Source of the DNA: Streptomyces indicus | GTDB lineage: Bacteria; Actinomycetota; Actinomycetes; Streptomycetales; Streptomycetaceae | Length of the DNA stretch: 64,000 nt | Direction: 5' to 3' | Assembly: GCF_900100315.1 (NCBI RefSeq) | Contig: NZ_FNFF01000008.1 | Coordinates: 62,001-126,000 of the forward strand | The notes under the pieces: generated by a model | What the model saw: only the letters and a program-made list of their open reading frames with translations | What the model was told of the DNA's origin: nothing | Databases searched by the model: none | Part shown: positions 8,576-16,395 of the stretch, piece after piece | Numbering within the stretch: position 1 is the stretch's first letter | How the letters are laid out: each line of letters starts with the position of its first letter | Translations under genes and position numbers: made by a program

Positions 8576-10294
8576 TCAGAGGCTGTAGCGGGACTCCGCA
8601 AGCCGGTAGAGGCGGCGCCAGAACAGGCGGTTGAGGGCCACGACGTAGAGGCTCATCACCGCGACGCCCGCGAGCAGGCGCGGGAAGTCGCCCTGTTCGG
8701 TGGCCTCGAAGATGTACGCGCCCAGGCCGGTGGCGCTCAGCGTCGTGCCGCTGAAGGTGACCACCTCGGAGACGATCGAGGCGTTCCAGGCGCCGCCCGA
8801 AGCGGTGATGCCGCCGGTGACGTACGAGGGGAAGACGCCCGGGATGATCAGGCGCTTCCAGCGCTGCCACCCGTGCACGCCCAGGTCGTCCATCGCCTCC
8901 TTGAGGTCGGAGGGGATGGCCATGGCGCCGGCGATGGTGTTGAAGAGGATGTACCACTGGGCGCCGAGCGCCATCAGGAAGACGCAGCCGATGTTGATGT
9001 CGAGGCCGGTGCGCAGGAAGAACCACATGGCCAGCGGGAAGAGGAAGTTGGCCGGGAAGCTCGCGAGCACCTGGACCACCGGCTGGGCGATCTTCGCGAG
9101 CCGCGGCGAGAAGCCGATCTTCACGCCGACCGGCACCCAGACCACGGTCGCGACGGCCACCAGGACCACGACCCGCAGCAGTGTCACGAGTCCGAGGACG
9201 AGCGGTTCGCCGAAGACGCCCAGGCCGACGTTGTCGCTCAGGTACCGCAGGAGGTCGAACAGGCCCCAGCCGATCAGACCGACCGCCAGCACACCGAACA
9301 CCACGTCGCCGACGCGGCGCTTGACCGGGTCCACGCTGAGCGGGCGGTCGTCGCGGCCGAAGACCCGGCCCGCGCGGGCCGCCGCTTCACGGACGGGGGC
9401 GAGGAAGCGGCCGAGGATCTGGGGCCAGTGCGAGCGGCGCAGGAAGTCCAGGACGAGGGAGCGCTGGACGTGGGCGGCCTCGGACTGCTCGTTCTTGAAC
9501 TTCTCGGCCCAGGCCGTGAGCGGCCGCCAGAACAGGAAGTTCACGCCGATCACCATCACGGCCATGGTGAGGATGGCCCAGCCGACCTTGCCGAGGTCGC
9601 CGTCGCCGATCGCGGCGCCCGCGTACGAACCGACGCCGGGCAGCGTGTAGCTGTGGTTGGCGACGGAGATGGCCTCGGAGGCGACGAGGAAGAACCAGCC
9701 GCCGGCGAAGCTCATCATGCCGTTCCAGATGAGGTCGATCGCTCCGGAGGGCAGCTCGATCTTCCAGAAGCGCATCCAGCGCGTGAAGCCGAACGACCGT
9801 GACACCTCGTCGAGTTCGCGCGGCAGGCTGGTGAGCGAGGCGTAGAACCCGAAGGTCATGTTCCAGGCCTGCGAGGTGAAGATCGCGAAGATGGAGGCCA
9901 GTTCGAGGCCGAGCATCGAGCCGGGGAAGAGGGCGATGAAGCCGGTGGTGGTGATCGCGAGGAAGCCGAGCACCGGCACGGACTGGAGGATGTCGAGCGC
10001 GGGGATGAGGATGCGCTCCAGCCTGCGGCTGCGGGCGGCGGCGTAGGCGTAGACGAAGGTGAAGAGCACCGAGGCGCCGAGCGCGACGAACATCCTCAGC
10101 AGGCTGCGCGCCGCGTAGTACGGCAGCTGCGCCGGGTCGGTGTTCACGCCGGAGACGTCGGCCGGGTCGACGTTGACCGTCGTGCCCTTGCCGACCTGGA
10201 GGATCAGATAGCCGAGGACGAGCACGCCGGCGGCGACCGCGAAGTCCACCCAGGTCAGGGTGCGGCGGGGTGCGCGGGTGGTGACGGTGGTCAT
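8576..10294 (-). CDS. ABC transporter permease, two fused NitT/TauT-type halves
   Basis: The protein has 572 residues and contains two binding-protein-dependent permease domains in one chain, about residues 60-270 and 350-560. Each has the coupling region seen as EVSRSFGFTRWMRFWKIELPSGAIDLIWNG and KEAMDDLGVHGWQRWKRLIIPGV respectively (shown here as key parts of longer loops). Most relatives use two separate copies of one permease, so this is a pre-fused dimer. CAGGGGG lies eight bases before the ATG start. It forms an operon with the ATPase gene. The transported compound is unknown; relatives move nitrate, sulfonates or similar small anions. Confidence 0.86.
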   Translation of the reverse strand: MTTVTTRAPRRTLTWVDFAVAAGVLVLGYLILQVGKGTTVNVDPADVSGVNTDPAQLPYYAARSLLRMFVALGASVLFTFVYAYAAARSRRLERILIPALDILQSVPVLGFLAITTTGFIALFPGSMLGLELASIFAIFTSQAWNMTFGFYASLTSLPRELDEVSRSFGFTRWMRFWKIELPSGAIDLIWNGMMSFAGGWFFLVASEAISVANHSYTLPGVGSYAGAAIGDGDLGKVGWAILTMAVMVIGVNFLFWRPLTAWAEKFKNEQSEAAHVQRSLVLDFLRRSHWPQILGRFLAPVREAAARAGRVFGRDDRPLSVDPVKRRVGDVVFGVLAVGLIGWGLFDLLRYLSDNVGLGVFGEPLVLGLVTLLRVVVLVAVATVVWVPVGVKIGFSPRLAKIAQPVVQVLASFPANFLFPLAMWFFLRTGLDINIGCVFLMALGAQWYILFNTIAGAMAIPSDLKEAMDDLGVHGWQRWKRLIIPGVFPSYVTGGITASGGAWNASIVSEVVTFSGTTLSATGLGAYIFEATEQGDFPRLLAGVAVMSLYVVALNRLFWRRLYRLAESRYSL

Positions 10295-10414
10295 GCGAGT
10301 ACCCCCTGTGGGACCGCTGCGGAGCCGGGCGCGGGCGTGCGCGCAGGCTTCAGCGGACCACGGGTCGGGATGAATACGGAGGAATCGCCCGTCAGTGGGC
10401 GACGTGGTGCGCCG

Positions 10415-10465
10415 TCAGTGGGCGCTGTGGAGGCGGTCGGTACTGTGCGTGTCGTCGTTGCTCAC
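10415..10465 (-). CDS. Possible 16-residue leader peptide upstream of the ABC importer
   Basis: A GTG at 10465 preceded by AGGAGG at a five-base spacing opens a frame for VSNDDTHSTDRLHSAH and a TGA stop. It lies 120 bases before the permease start and downstream of an AT-rich promoter-like palindrome, where a leader peptide or translated uORF would sit. An 11-bp sequence including the stop (10414-10424) is repeated at 10391-10401. It has three His and three Asp in sixteen residues but no run of one residue. Whether it is translated is unproven. Confidence 0.4.
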   Translation of the reverse strand: MSNDDTHSTDRLHSAH

Positions 10466-10558
10466 GACTGCCTCCTCTCTCCTGCATCAGGGGTACGGGG
10501 CCACCCGGGCGCTGATCGCCCAGGGCTCTCGGCCTCCCGCAGCATGACACTTACTTGC

Positions 10559-10574
10559 GTATTTATGCAAATAC
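10559..10574. promoter_or_regulatory. AT-rich palindrome upstream of the ABC importer
   Basis: GTATTT-ATGC-AAATAC is a perfect 6-bp inverted repeat in an unusually AT-rich patch (10551-10577) between the terminator of the aminotransferase gene and the importer operon. Both flanking genes run leftward, so this is the likely promoter/operator of the small ORF and importer. Confidence 0.5.
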
Positions 10575-10577
10575 AAC

Positions 10578-10613
10578 AGCACCGGGGCGCCCGTGCGGGG
10601 GCACCCCGGTGCT
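10578..10613 (-). terminator. Terminator of the class-III aminotransferase gene
   Basis: AGCACCGGGG (10578-10587) pairs perfectly with CCCCGGTGCT (10604-10613), 16-17 bases after the stop of the aminotransferase gene. Confidence 0.8.
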
Positions 10614-10629
10614 GTCGTACGCGTGCGGG

Positions 10630-12018
10630 CTACTCGGTCACGTACTCGTCGGCCACCGACAGCGCCACGTCCAGCGCCGCCAGGCCCTCCTTGGCCTCGG
10701 CCTCGGTGATCGTGCAGGCCGGCACCACGTGCGTGCGGTTCATGTTCACGAAGGGCCACAGGCCCTCCTTCTTGCACGCGGCCGCGAACGCGCCCATCGG
10801 CGCCGCGTCCGCGCCGCTCGCGTTGTACGGCACGAGCGGCTCGCGCGTGGCCTTGTTCCGTACGAGCTCAAGGGCCCAGAAGACACCGAGGCCGCGCACC
10901 TCGCCCACCGACGGGTGGCGCTCGGCCAGGTCCGCGAGGGCCGGGCCGATCACGTCGGAGCCGATGCGGGCGGCGTGCTCGACGACGCCCTCCTCCTCCA
11001 TCACGTTGATGGTCGCGACGGCGGCGGCGCAGGCGAGCGGGTGCCCGGAGTAGGTGAGGCCGCCCGGGTAGGGCTTGCGCGCGAAGGTCTCCGCGATGGC
11101 GCCGCTGATGGCCACGCCGCCCAGCGGCACGTAGCCCGAGGTCACGCCCTTGGCGAAGGTCATGAGGTCGGGGGCCACGTCGAAGTGCTCGGCGGCGAAC
11201 CACTTGCCGGTGCGCCCGAACCCGGCCATGACCTCGTCGAAGATCAGCACGATGCCGTAGCGGTCGCAGATCTCGCGCACGCCCGGCAGATAGCCCGGCG
11301 GCGGCACCATGATCCCGGCCGTGCCCGGCACGGTCTCCAGGACGATCGCGGCGATGGACTGCGGGCCCTCGAAGGCGATGGTGTCCTCGAGGTGCTGGAG
11401 CGCGCGGGCGCACTCCTGCTCCTCGGTCTCGGCGTGGAAGGGCGAGCGGTACAGGAACGGCGCCCAGAACCGTACGACCCCCGCATTGCCCGTGTCCGAG
11501 GCCCAGCGGCGCGGGTCGCCGGTGAGGTTGATGCCGGTGGCGGTGGCGCCGTGGTACGAGCGGTAGGCGCTCATGATCTTCGGGCGGCCGGTGTGGATCC
11601 GGGCCATGCGGGCGGCGTGCTCCACGGCCTCGGCGCCGGCGTTGGTGAAGAAGATCTTGTCCAGGTCGCCCGGCGTGCGCTCGGCAATCAGGCGCGCGGC
11701 CTCGCTCCGCGCCTCGACCGCGAAGGCCGGCGCGAAGGTGGTCATCGTCGCGGCCTGCTCCTGGATCGCGGCGACGACCTTCGGGTGCTGGTAGCCGATG
11801 TTGGTGTAGACGAGCGCGCTGGTGAAGTCGAGGTACCGGTTGCCCTCGTAGTCCCAGAAGTGCACGCCCTCGGCTCCGGCGACGGCGAGCGGGTCGATGA
11901 GCTCCTGGGCGGACCAGGAGTGGAACACGTGCGCGCGGTCGGCGGCCTTGACGGCGGCGCCTTTCGCGAGGTCAGCAGCTTCGTGAGGGGTCATGGGGCG
12001 AGGGTAGATGTCCGTCAT
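10630..12018 (-). CDS. Class-III PLP-dependent aminotransferase
   Basis: The protein has 462 residues, the full length of class-III (omega/taurine/beta-alanine type) aminotransferases. Visible features are GAEGVHFWDYEGNRYLDF near the N-terminus, FTNAGAEAVEHAARMA (phosphate-binding region), IFDEVMAGFGRTGKWF with the PLP-contacting Asp, and LMTFAKGVTSGYVPLGG with the PLP lysine. It moves an amino group from an omega-amino compound or amino acid to a keto acid. A taurine- or beta-alanine-type substrate would fit the neighbouring NitT/TauT-like importer, but this is inference. The ATG at 12018 lies exactly in the centre of a 17-bp palindrome; a second in-frame ATG at 11994 is the alternative start. 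A terminator separates it from the importer. Confidence 0.85.
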   Translation of the reverse strand: MTDIYPRPMTPHEAADLAKGAAVKAADRAHVFHSWSAQELIDPLAVAGAEGVHFWDYEGNRYLDFTSALVYTNIGYQHPKVVAAIQEQAATMTTFAPAFAVEARSEAARLIAERTPGDLDKIFFTNAGAEAVEHAARMARIHTGRPKIMSAYRSYHGATATGINLTGDPRRWASDTGNAGVVRFWAPFLYRSPFHAETEEQECARALQHLEDTIAFEGPQSIAAIVLETVPGTAGIMVPPPGYLPGVREICDRYGIVLIFDEVMAGFGRTGKWFAAEHFDVAPDLMTFAKGVTSGYVPLGGVAISGAIAETFARKPYPGGLTYSGHPLACAAAVATINVMEEEGVVEHAARIGSDVIGPALADLAERHPSVGEVRGLGVFWALELVRNKATREPLVPYNASGADAAPMGAFAAACKKEGLWPFVNMNRTHVVPACTITEAEAKEGLAALDVALSVADEYVTE

Positions 12019-12025
12019 ACGGACA
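12009..12025. promoter_or_regulatory. 17-bp palindrome centred on the aminotransferase start codon
   Basis: TGTCCGT-CAT-ACGGACA is a perfect 7-bp inverted repeat whose three central bases are the start codon (ATG on the minus strand). It can be a repressor site covering the start, or an mRNA hairpin with AUG in its loop. No purine-rich ribosome site precedes it at the usual distance. Confidence 0.6.
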
Positions 12026-12182
12026 TTCCATCGGCGTCCTGTCCGGGGTCGGCGGGTGCGGCTCGACAGGTTGCCGGGTCGGCGCGCGGGCGCCCGGACG
12101 AGGGGCGGCCGTGGCAGGAATTCCGGCTCGGACGGCAGTCACCTGCCTGGGCGGGGGCCGCGCGGGCCCGGACGATCGGCAC

Positions 12183-12506
12183 ATGACCCAGAAGACGCGT
12201 ACACCGCAGGTGATCACCCGTATCAGCGAGGCGCGCGTGTGCCCGGAGCGCTTCGCGCAGTTCGAGAAGTTCATCGTCGACGCGGTGCGGGAGTTCCCCG
12301 GCCGCCACCCCGGTCTCGTCTCGCATGAGGTGCTCGTGGCCCCGCCGCACTCGCTGCTCTACGTGAGCCGCTGGCGCAGCGAGGAGGACCTGGCCGCGTA
12401 CGCGGGCGACGACTGGCGCGCGCAGCCCGTGCTGCTGCCGGGCGAGGAGGAGTTCCTCCTCGCACCGCTCCAGGTGCGGCACTTCAGCGCCACGCCACTG
12501 GACTGA
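12183..12506 (+). CDS. Small ABM-fold (antibiotic biosynthesis monooxygenase-like) protein
   Basis: The protein has 107 residues. The pattern VITRISEARVCPERFAQFEKFIVDAVREFPG, then HEVLVAPPHSLLYVSRWRSEEDLAAY, is the ferredoxin-like alpha/beta barrel of ABM proteins, which range from cofactor-free monooxygenases to heme-degrading enzymes and stress proteins of unknown role. No biosynthetic genes are adjacent, so an antibiotic role is not implied. The ATG at 12183 is preferred over longer readings because the alignment to the fold starts there. It is divergent from the aminotransferase gene, about 165 bases away. Confidence 0.75.
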   Translation: MTQKTRTPQVITRISEARVCPERFAQFEKFIVDAVREFPGRHPGLVSHEVLVAPPHSLLYVSRWRSEEDLAAYAGDDWRAQPVLLPGEEEFLLAPLQVRHFSATPLD

Positions 12507-12659
12507 GCGCGGGCGGCACCGCGCCGGGCCCGGCCTCGACCCGGCCGAGCGCGGGCGTACGCCCCCCGTACGAAGTCGTTGCCGATCTGTGCGGGAACCG
12601 CCAACTCCCCGCGCACTATCCTCGAGTTGACGAGCCGGGCACGGGGGAGGGCGGCGGCG

Positions 12660-14660
12660 ATGGAGTCACTCGGGGCGGGCGATCCGACGCGGATCGGGGC
12701 GTACCGGCTGCTGGGACGGCTGGGCGCGGGCGGGATGGGCCAGGTGTATCTGGCGCGTTCGGAGCGCGGGCGGACGGTCGCGGTCAAGCTCGTACGGCAG
12801 GAGCTGGCCGAGCAGGAGGAGTTCCGGGCGCGCTTCCGCCAGGAGGTGCAGGCCGCGCGGCGGGTGGGTGGCCAATGGACGGCGCCCGTGCTCGACGCCG
12901 ACACCGAGGCGGCGATCCCCTGGGTGGCCACGGGGTACGTCGCCGGGCCCTCGTTGCAGCAGGTGGTCGCCGTCGACCACGGGCCGCTGCCCGAGCGGTC
13001 GGTGCGGGTCCTGGCCACCGGCCTCGCGTACGCCCTGAAGGACATCCACCGGGCCGGCCTGATCCACCGCGACCTCAAGCCCTCCAACGTCCTGGTGACG
13101 ATCGACGGCCCGCGCGTGATCGACTTCGGGATCGCGCGCGCCCTGGAGACGGTCACCGACGGCGGGCTCACGCGGACCGGCGCGCTGGTGGGCTCGCCCG
13201 GGTTCATGGCGCCCGAGCAGGTGCGCGGGGACCGGATCACGCCCGCGTGCGACGTGTTCTGCCTCGGCTCCGTGCTCGCGTACGCGGCCACCGGGGTGCT
13301 GCCCTTCGGGAGCGGGGGCAGCGGGGTGCACGCGCTGATGTTCCGTATCGCGCAGGAGGAGCCCGACCTCTCCGAACTCCCGGAGGGCCTGCATGACCTG
13401 ATCGCCGCGTGCCTGCACAAGGACCCGGCCGCACGGCCCACGCTCGACCAGGTGGTGGAGCAGGCCGGCGGCGAGGACACGGTGAGCGGCGGGCGGGTGC
13501 TCGAACCGTGGCTGCCGGCGATCCTCGTGGCCCAACTCGGGCGCCATGCGGTGGAGTTGCTGGACTCGGAGGATCCGCAGGGGCCGGTGGGGGCGGCCGG
13601 GGGCGCTGCGGGGGCCGGTGGTGCGGGTGCCGCGGGCCCGGGTGCCGACGGTGCGGGAGCCGCGGGAGCCGCGGGAGCCGCCTCCCAGGACGGTGCCGCG
13701 CCCGACGCGCCCCCCGCCCCGGGTACCCCCGGCGAGGCCCCGCTCAACCACCTCCCCACGGTGATCGTCGGCGGACAGCCCGCCGCACCGCCGCCCGCCG
13801 TGACTCCCCCGCCCGCCGCCGCGGCCCCGTCGCCCGACGGCGCCGCGCCCGCTTCCCCCGACGGCCACGCGCCGCCCCCGCACGGCCACGCACCCGCGTA
13901 CGGCTACCCGCAGCCGGGCCCGCAGTCCGGGTCGCACTCCGGCCCGCAGGGGCACCCGTACACACCCGGCGCCGCCCAGCCGTACGGTCACCCCGGCGCG
14001 CCCTACCCGCCGCACGACGGCTGGCACTCCGGCGGCGGCACCGGCACCCCGCCCTACGGCCCGCCGCAGCCGCCGCCGCGCCGCAACAACAGAGCCACCG
14101 TGCTCCTCGTCGCCGTCGCGGTGGTCGTGGCGGTCGGCGCCGGCGGCACCGTGTACGCGGTGATGAAGGGCGACGAGGGCAACCGCAAGGACCGCGGCGC
14201 CTCGCGCTCGGTCGCGCCCACGACACCGGGCACGTCCGGCACCTCGGACGACCCCAACCCGCCGCCGACCTCGGACGCCCCGCCCACCTCGCCGGCGCCC
14301 ACCACCGAGGAGCCGCCGGCGGACGGCGAGATCCCCGAGGAGTTCCTGGGTACCTGGGAGTCCTCGTTCGAGGCCGGCGGCGGCACCAACACGCGCGTCC
14401 TGAAGATCCAGCAGGGCAACGCGGGCGACACCGTCATGTCCCTGACCGGCAAGGGCCCCACGCACGACTGCCGTTGGACGGCGACGCTGCGCTCCGCGGG
14501 CAGCGTGCTCGTCCTCGGACCGTCGGAGGTGACGTACGGCAAGCCGACCGAGTGCAAGCCGGGCCAGGTCAGCGAGCTGCGACTGCTCAACGACGTGACG
14601 CTGCGCCGCGAGCTGATCGGCAGCGGCGGCGAGCCGCTCACGTACAAGAAGACCCAGTGA
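12660..14660 (+). CDS. Ser/Thr protein kinase with one transmembrane helix and extracytoplasmic domain
   Basis: The protein has 666 residues. A complete kinase domain (about 14-270) has the glycine loop GRLGAGGMGQVY, Lys43 in VAVKLV, HRDLKPSN with Asp138, DFG at 155-157 and GSPGFMAPEQ in the activation segment. A Pro/Gly/Ala-rich linker follows, then one membrane helix (about 480-502) and a C-terminal outer domain (about 558-666) with FLGTWES and one pair of Cys. That domain resembles the second outer repeat of the kinase at 16396. GGGGGAGG lies nine bases before the chosen ATG. It is first of three kinases in this block. The signal sensed and the targets are unknown. Confidence 0.9.
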   Translation: MESLGAGDPTRIGAYRLLGRLGAGGMGQVYLARSERGRTVAVKLVRQELAEQEEFRARFRQEVQAARRVGGQWTAPVLDADTEAAIPWVATGYVAGPSLQQVVAVDHGPLPERSVRVLATGLAYALKDIHRAGLIHRDLKPSNVLVTIDGPRVIDFGIARALETVTDGGLTRTGALVGSPGFMAPEQVRGDRITPACDVFCLGSVLAYAATGVLPFGSGGSGVHALMFRIAQEEPDLSELPEGLHDLIAACLHKDPAARPTLDQVVEQAGGEDTVSGGRVLEPWLPAILVAQLGRHAVELLDSEDPQGPVGAAGGAAGAGGAGAAGPGADGAGAAGAAGAASQDGAAPDAPPAPGTPGEAPLNHLPTVIVGGQPAAPPPAVTPPPAAAAPSPDGAAPASPDGHAPPPHGHAPAYGYPQPGPQSGSHSGPQGHPYTPGAAQPYGHPGAPYPPHDGWHSGGGTGTPPYGPPQPPPRRNNRATVLLVAVAVVVAVGAGGTVYAVMKGDEGNRKDRGASRSVAPTTPGTSGTSDDPNPPPTSDAPPTSPAPTTEEPPADGEIPEEFLGTWESSFEAGGGTNTRVLKIQQGNAGDTVMSLTGKGPTHDCRWTATLRSAGSVLVLGPSEVTYGKPTECKPGQVSELRLLNDVTLRRELIGSGGEPLTYKKTQ

Positions 14661-14783
14661 CCGGCCCACCGCCCGCCGCGCCCAACTCGCCCTGAAACCA
14701 GTCCGGTTGAACACTTCACGAACATTCGCCGAAGCTCCGGATCCCGTCCCCCACACGGGGCGACTCCTTCGTACCGTCGGCGC

Positions 14784-16310
14784 ATGGAGTGGCTGAGCAC
14801 CGAGAACGTCATCGCCGTCGGCACCGCCGTGCTCGGCGTCGTGGCCACGATCGGCGTGCTCGTCTACGAGCGGCTCGTGCCGCGGCGCAAGCGGCTCGGC
14901 TACCGCATCCAGCTCGACACCCCGATCGGCAACAACGGCGCACAAGGTCAGCAGAACGTCCGGCTCGGGCTCTTCAATGACGCCCGTAACATGGAGAACG
15001 CCACCCTCGTCCTGCTGCGCTTCGAGAACAGCGGCGCGCAGCCCATCGACCCCGACGACTACACCTCGCGGCCGCACGGCCTGCGCGTGGAGTTCCAGGA
15101 CCGCGTCATCCGCGGCTCGGCCGTCACCCTGCCCCGCGGCAGCGAGGACATGATGGAGGCCTTCTCCGCGGCCGGGACGGGGCTGCGCCACGAGGACAAC
15201 TGCCTCTACCTCCCGCGCGTCCACCTCAACCCGGGCGACCACTTCAAGCTGCTCGTGCTGCTCGGCAACGGCCCCACGCGCAGCGAGGTGCGCATCATCG
15301 GCCGGCTGACCGGCGGCTTCGTCCAGGAGACCCGTTCCGTCACGGTCGACGAGACCCCGCCCCTCTTCAGCCGCCAGGCGCGGCTGCTGACCGTCCTGCT
15401 CACCGCGTGCGTGGTGACGCTCTCCACCCTCGTCATGGTGCGCGGTGACACACCCCCGCCCATAGGCTGCGAGAAGGGCTCGCTGCGGGTCGTCGGCTCC
15501 ACCGCGTTCGAGCCGGTGGCCGAGGAGCTCGCCGACAAGTACGAGCGGGACTGCCCCGGTTCGGTCATCACGGTCGACGCGCGCGGCAGCGCGGCCGGCA
15601 TCCGCGAGCTCAAGGAGGCGGGCGAGGCGGCGAAGTCCGGCTCCCCCGCGCTCATCACCCTCTCGGACGGCCCGGGTGCGGGCGGCGACACGCAGCTCAC
15701 CGAGAACCGCGTCGCCGTCTCGGCCTTCGCGATGGTCCTGAACGACAAGGTCCCGCTCAAGAACCTCACCACCGACCACATCCGCCGCCTCTACTCGGGC
15801 GACATCCGCAACTGGTCGACCCTGGGCGGCCCCGACCTCCCCGTCGTCCTGGTCAGCCGCAACTCCAACTCCGGTACGCGCGGCGTCTTCCAGCGCCGCA
15901 TCCTGCGCGGCTTCGAGCCCGCCGAGTCCTCCTCGGACTGCCACGAGAAGAACGACCCGCGCGCCCGCGTCTTCCGCTGCGAACTCGACTCCACCGACCA
16001 GGTGCTCGCCACGGTGGCCGAGATCCCGGGCGCGATCGGCTACAGCGAACTGCGCACGGGCACCGAGACGAAGGGCCTGCACCGCCTCGCCCTCGACGGC
16101 CACCGCCCGACCCTCGACGCGGCCTCGACCTCGCCCGCGTACCCCTTCCGCGAAATCGAGTACGCCCACACCTACGGCCGCCCCCCGGCCGACTCCCTGG
16201 CCTCCAGCTTCCTCAACTACGCAATGCGCGGCAGCGGCCAGGACGTGGTCCGCACGCACGGGCATCTGCCGTGTTACACGCCGGAGGGGCTGAAGATCTG
16301 CGGGGCGTGA
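14784..16310 (+). CDS. Membrane-tethered PstS-like phosphate-binding-fold protein
   Basis: The protein has 508 residues. One helix (9-27) is followed by a region of about 170 residues with no family I recognise, then a second helix (about 201-221), and then a PstS-like periplasmic-binding fold (about 228-508): LRVVGSTAFEPVAEELADKY, VDARGSAAGIRELKEAG, then RLYSGDIRNWS and SRNSNSGTRGVF, the phosphate-binding SGT loop. The usual lipoprotein signal is missing, so the binding domain is held by helices and not by a lipid. No pstC, pstA or pstB is near. Its place between two kinase genes suggests a sensor or ligand presenter and not a transporter part. TTCAC-like repeats at about 14706-14733 only weakly resemble a PHO box. 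Confidence 0.8.
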   Translation: MEWLSTENVIAVGTAVLGVVATIGVLVYERLVPRRKRLGYRIQLDTPIGNNGAQGQQNVRLGLFNDARNMENATLVLLRFENSGAQPIDPDDYTSRPHGLRVEFQDRVIRGSAVTLPRGSEDMMEAFSAAGTGLRHEDNCLYLPRVHLNPGDHFKLLVLLGNGPTRSEVRIIGRLTGGFVQETRSVTVDETPPLFSRQARLLTVLLTACVVTLSTLVMVRGDTPPPIGCEKGSLRVVGSTAFEPVAEELADKYERDCPGSVITVDARGSAAGIRELKEAGEAAKSGSPALITLSDGPGAGGDTQLTENRVAVSAFAMVLNDKVPLKNLTTDHIRRLYSGDIRNWSTLGGPDLPVVLVSRNSNSGTRGVFQRRILRGFEPAESSSDCHEKNDPRARVFRCELDSTDQVLATVAEIPGAIGYSELRTGTETKGLHRLALDGHRPTLDAASTSPAYPFREIEYAHTYGRPPADSLASSFLNYAMRGSGQDVVRTHGHLPCYTPEGLKICGA

Positions 16311-16395
16311 GCCGGTCGGCCGCCGCGCGGAAGGAGTGGGAAGTCGGCGCGCGAACGGGTCCCAACTCCCGTACAGAAATGCGAAGATCCGAGGC

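Noticed and set aside
14706..14733. PHO box before the PstS-like gene
   Set aside because: TTCAC-like pieces occur but the 11-base spacing and the GTTCACC core of Streptomyces PhoP sites are not met.
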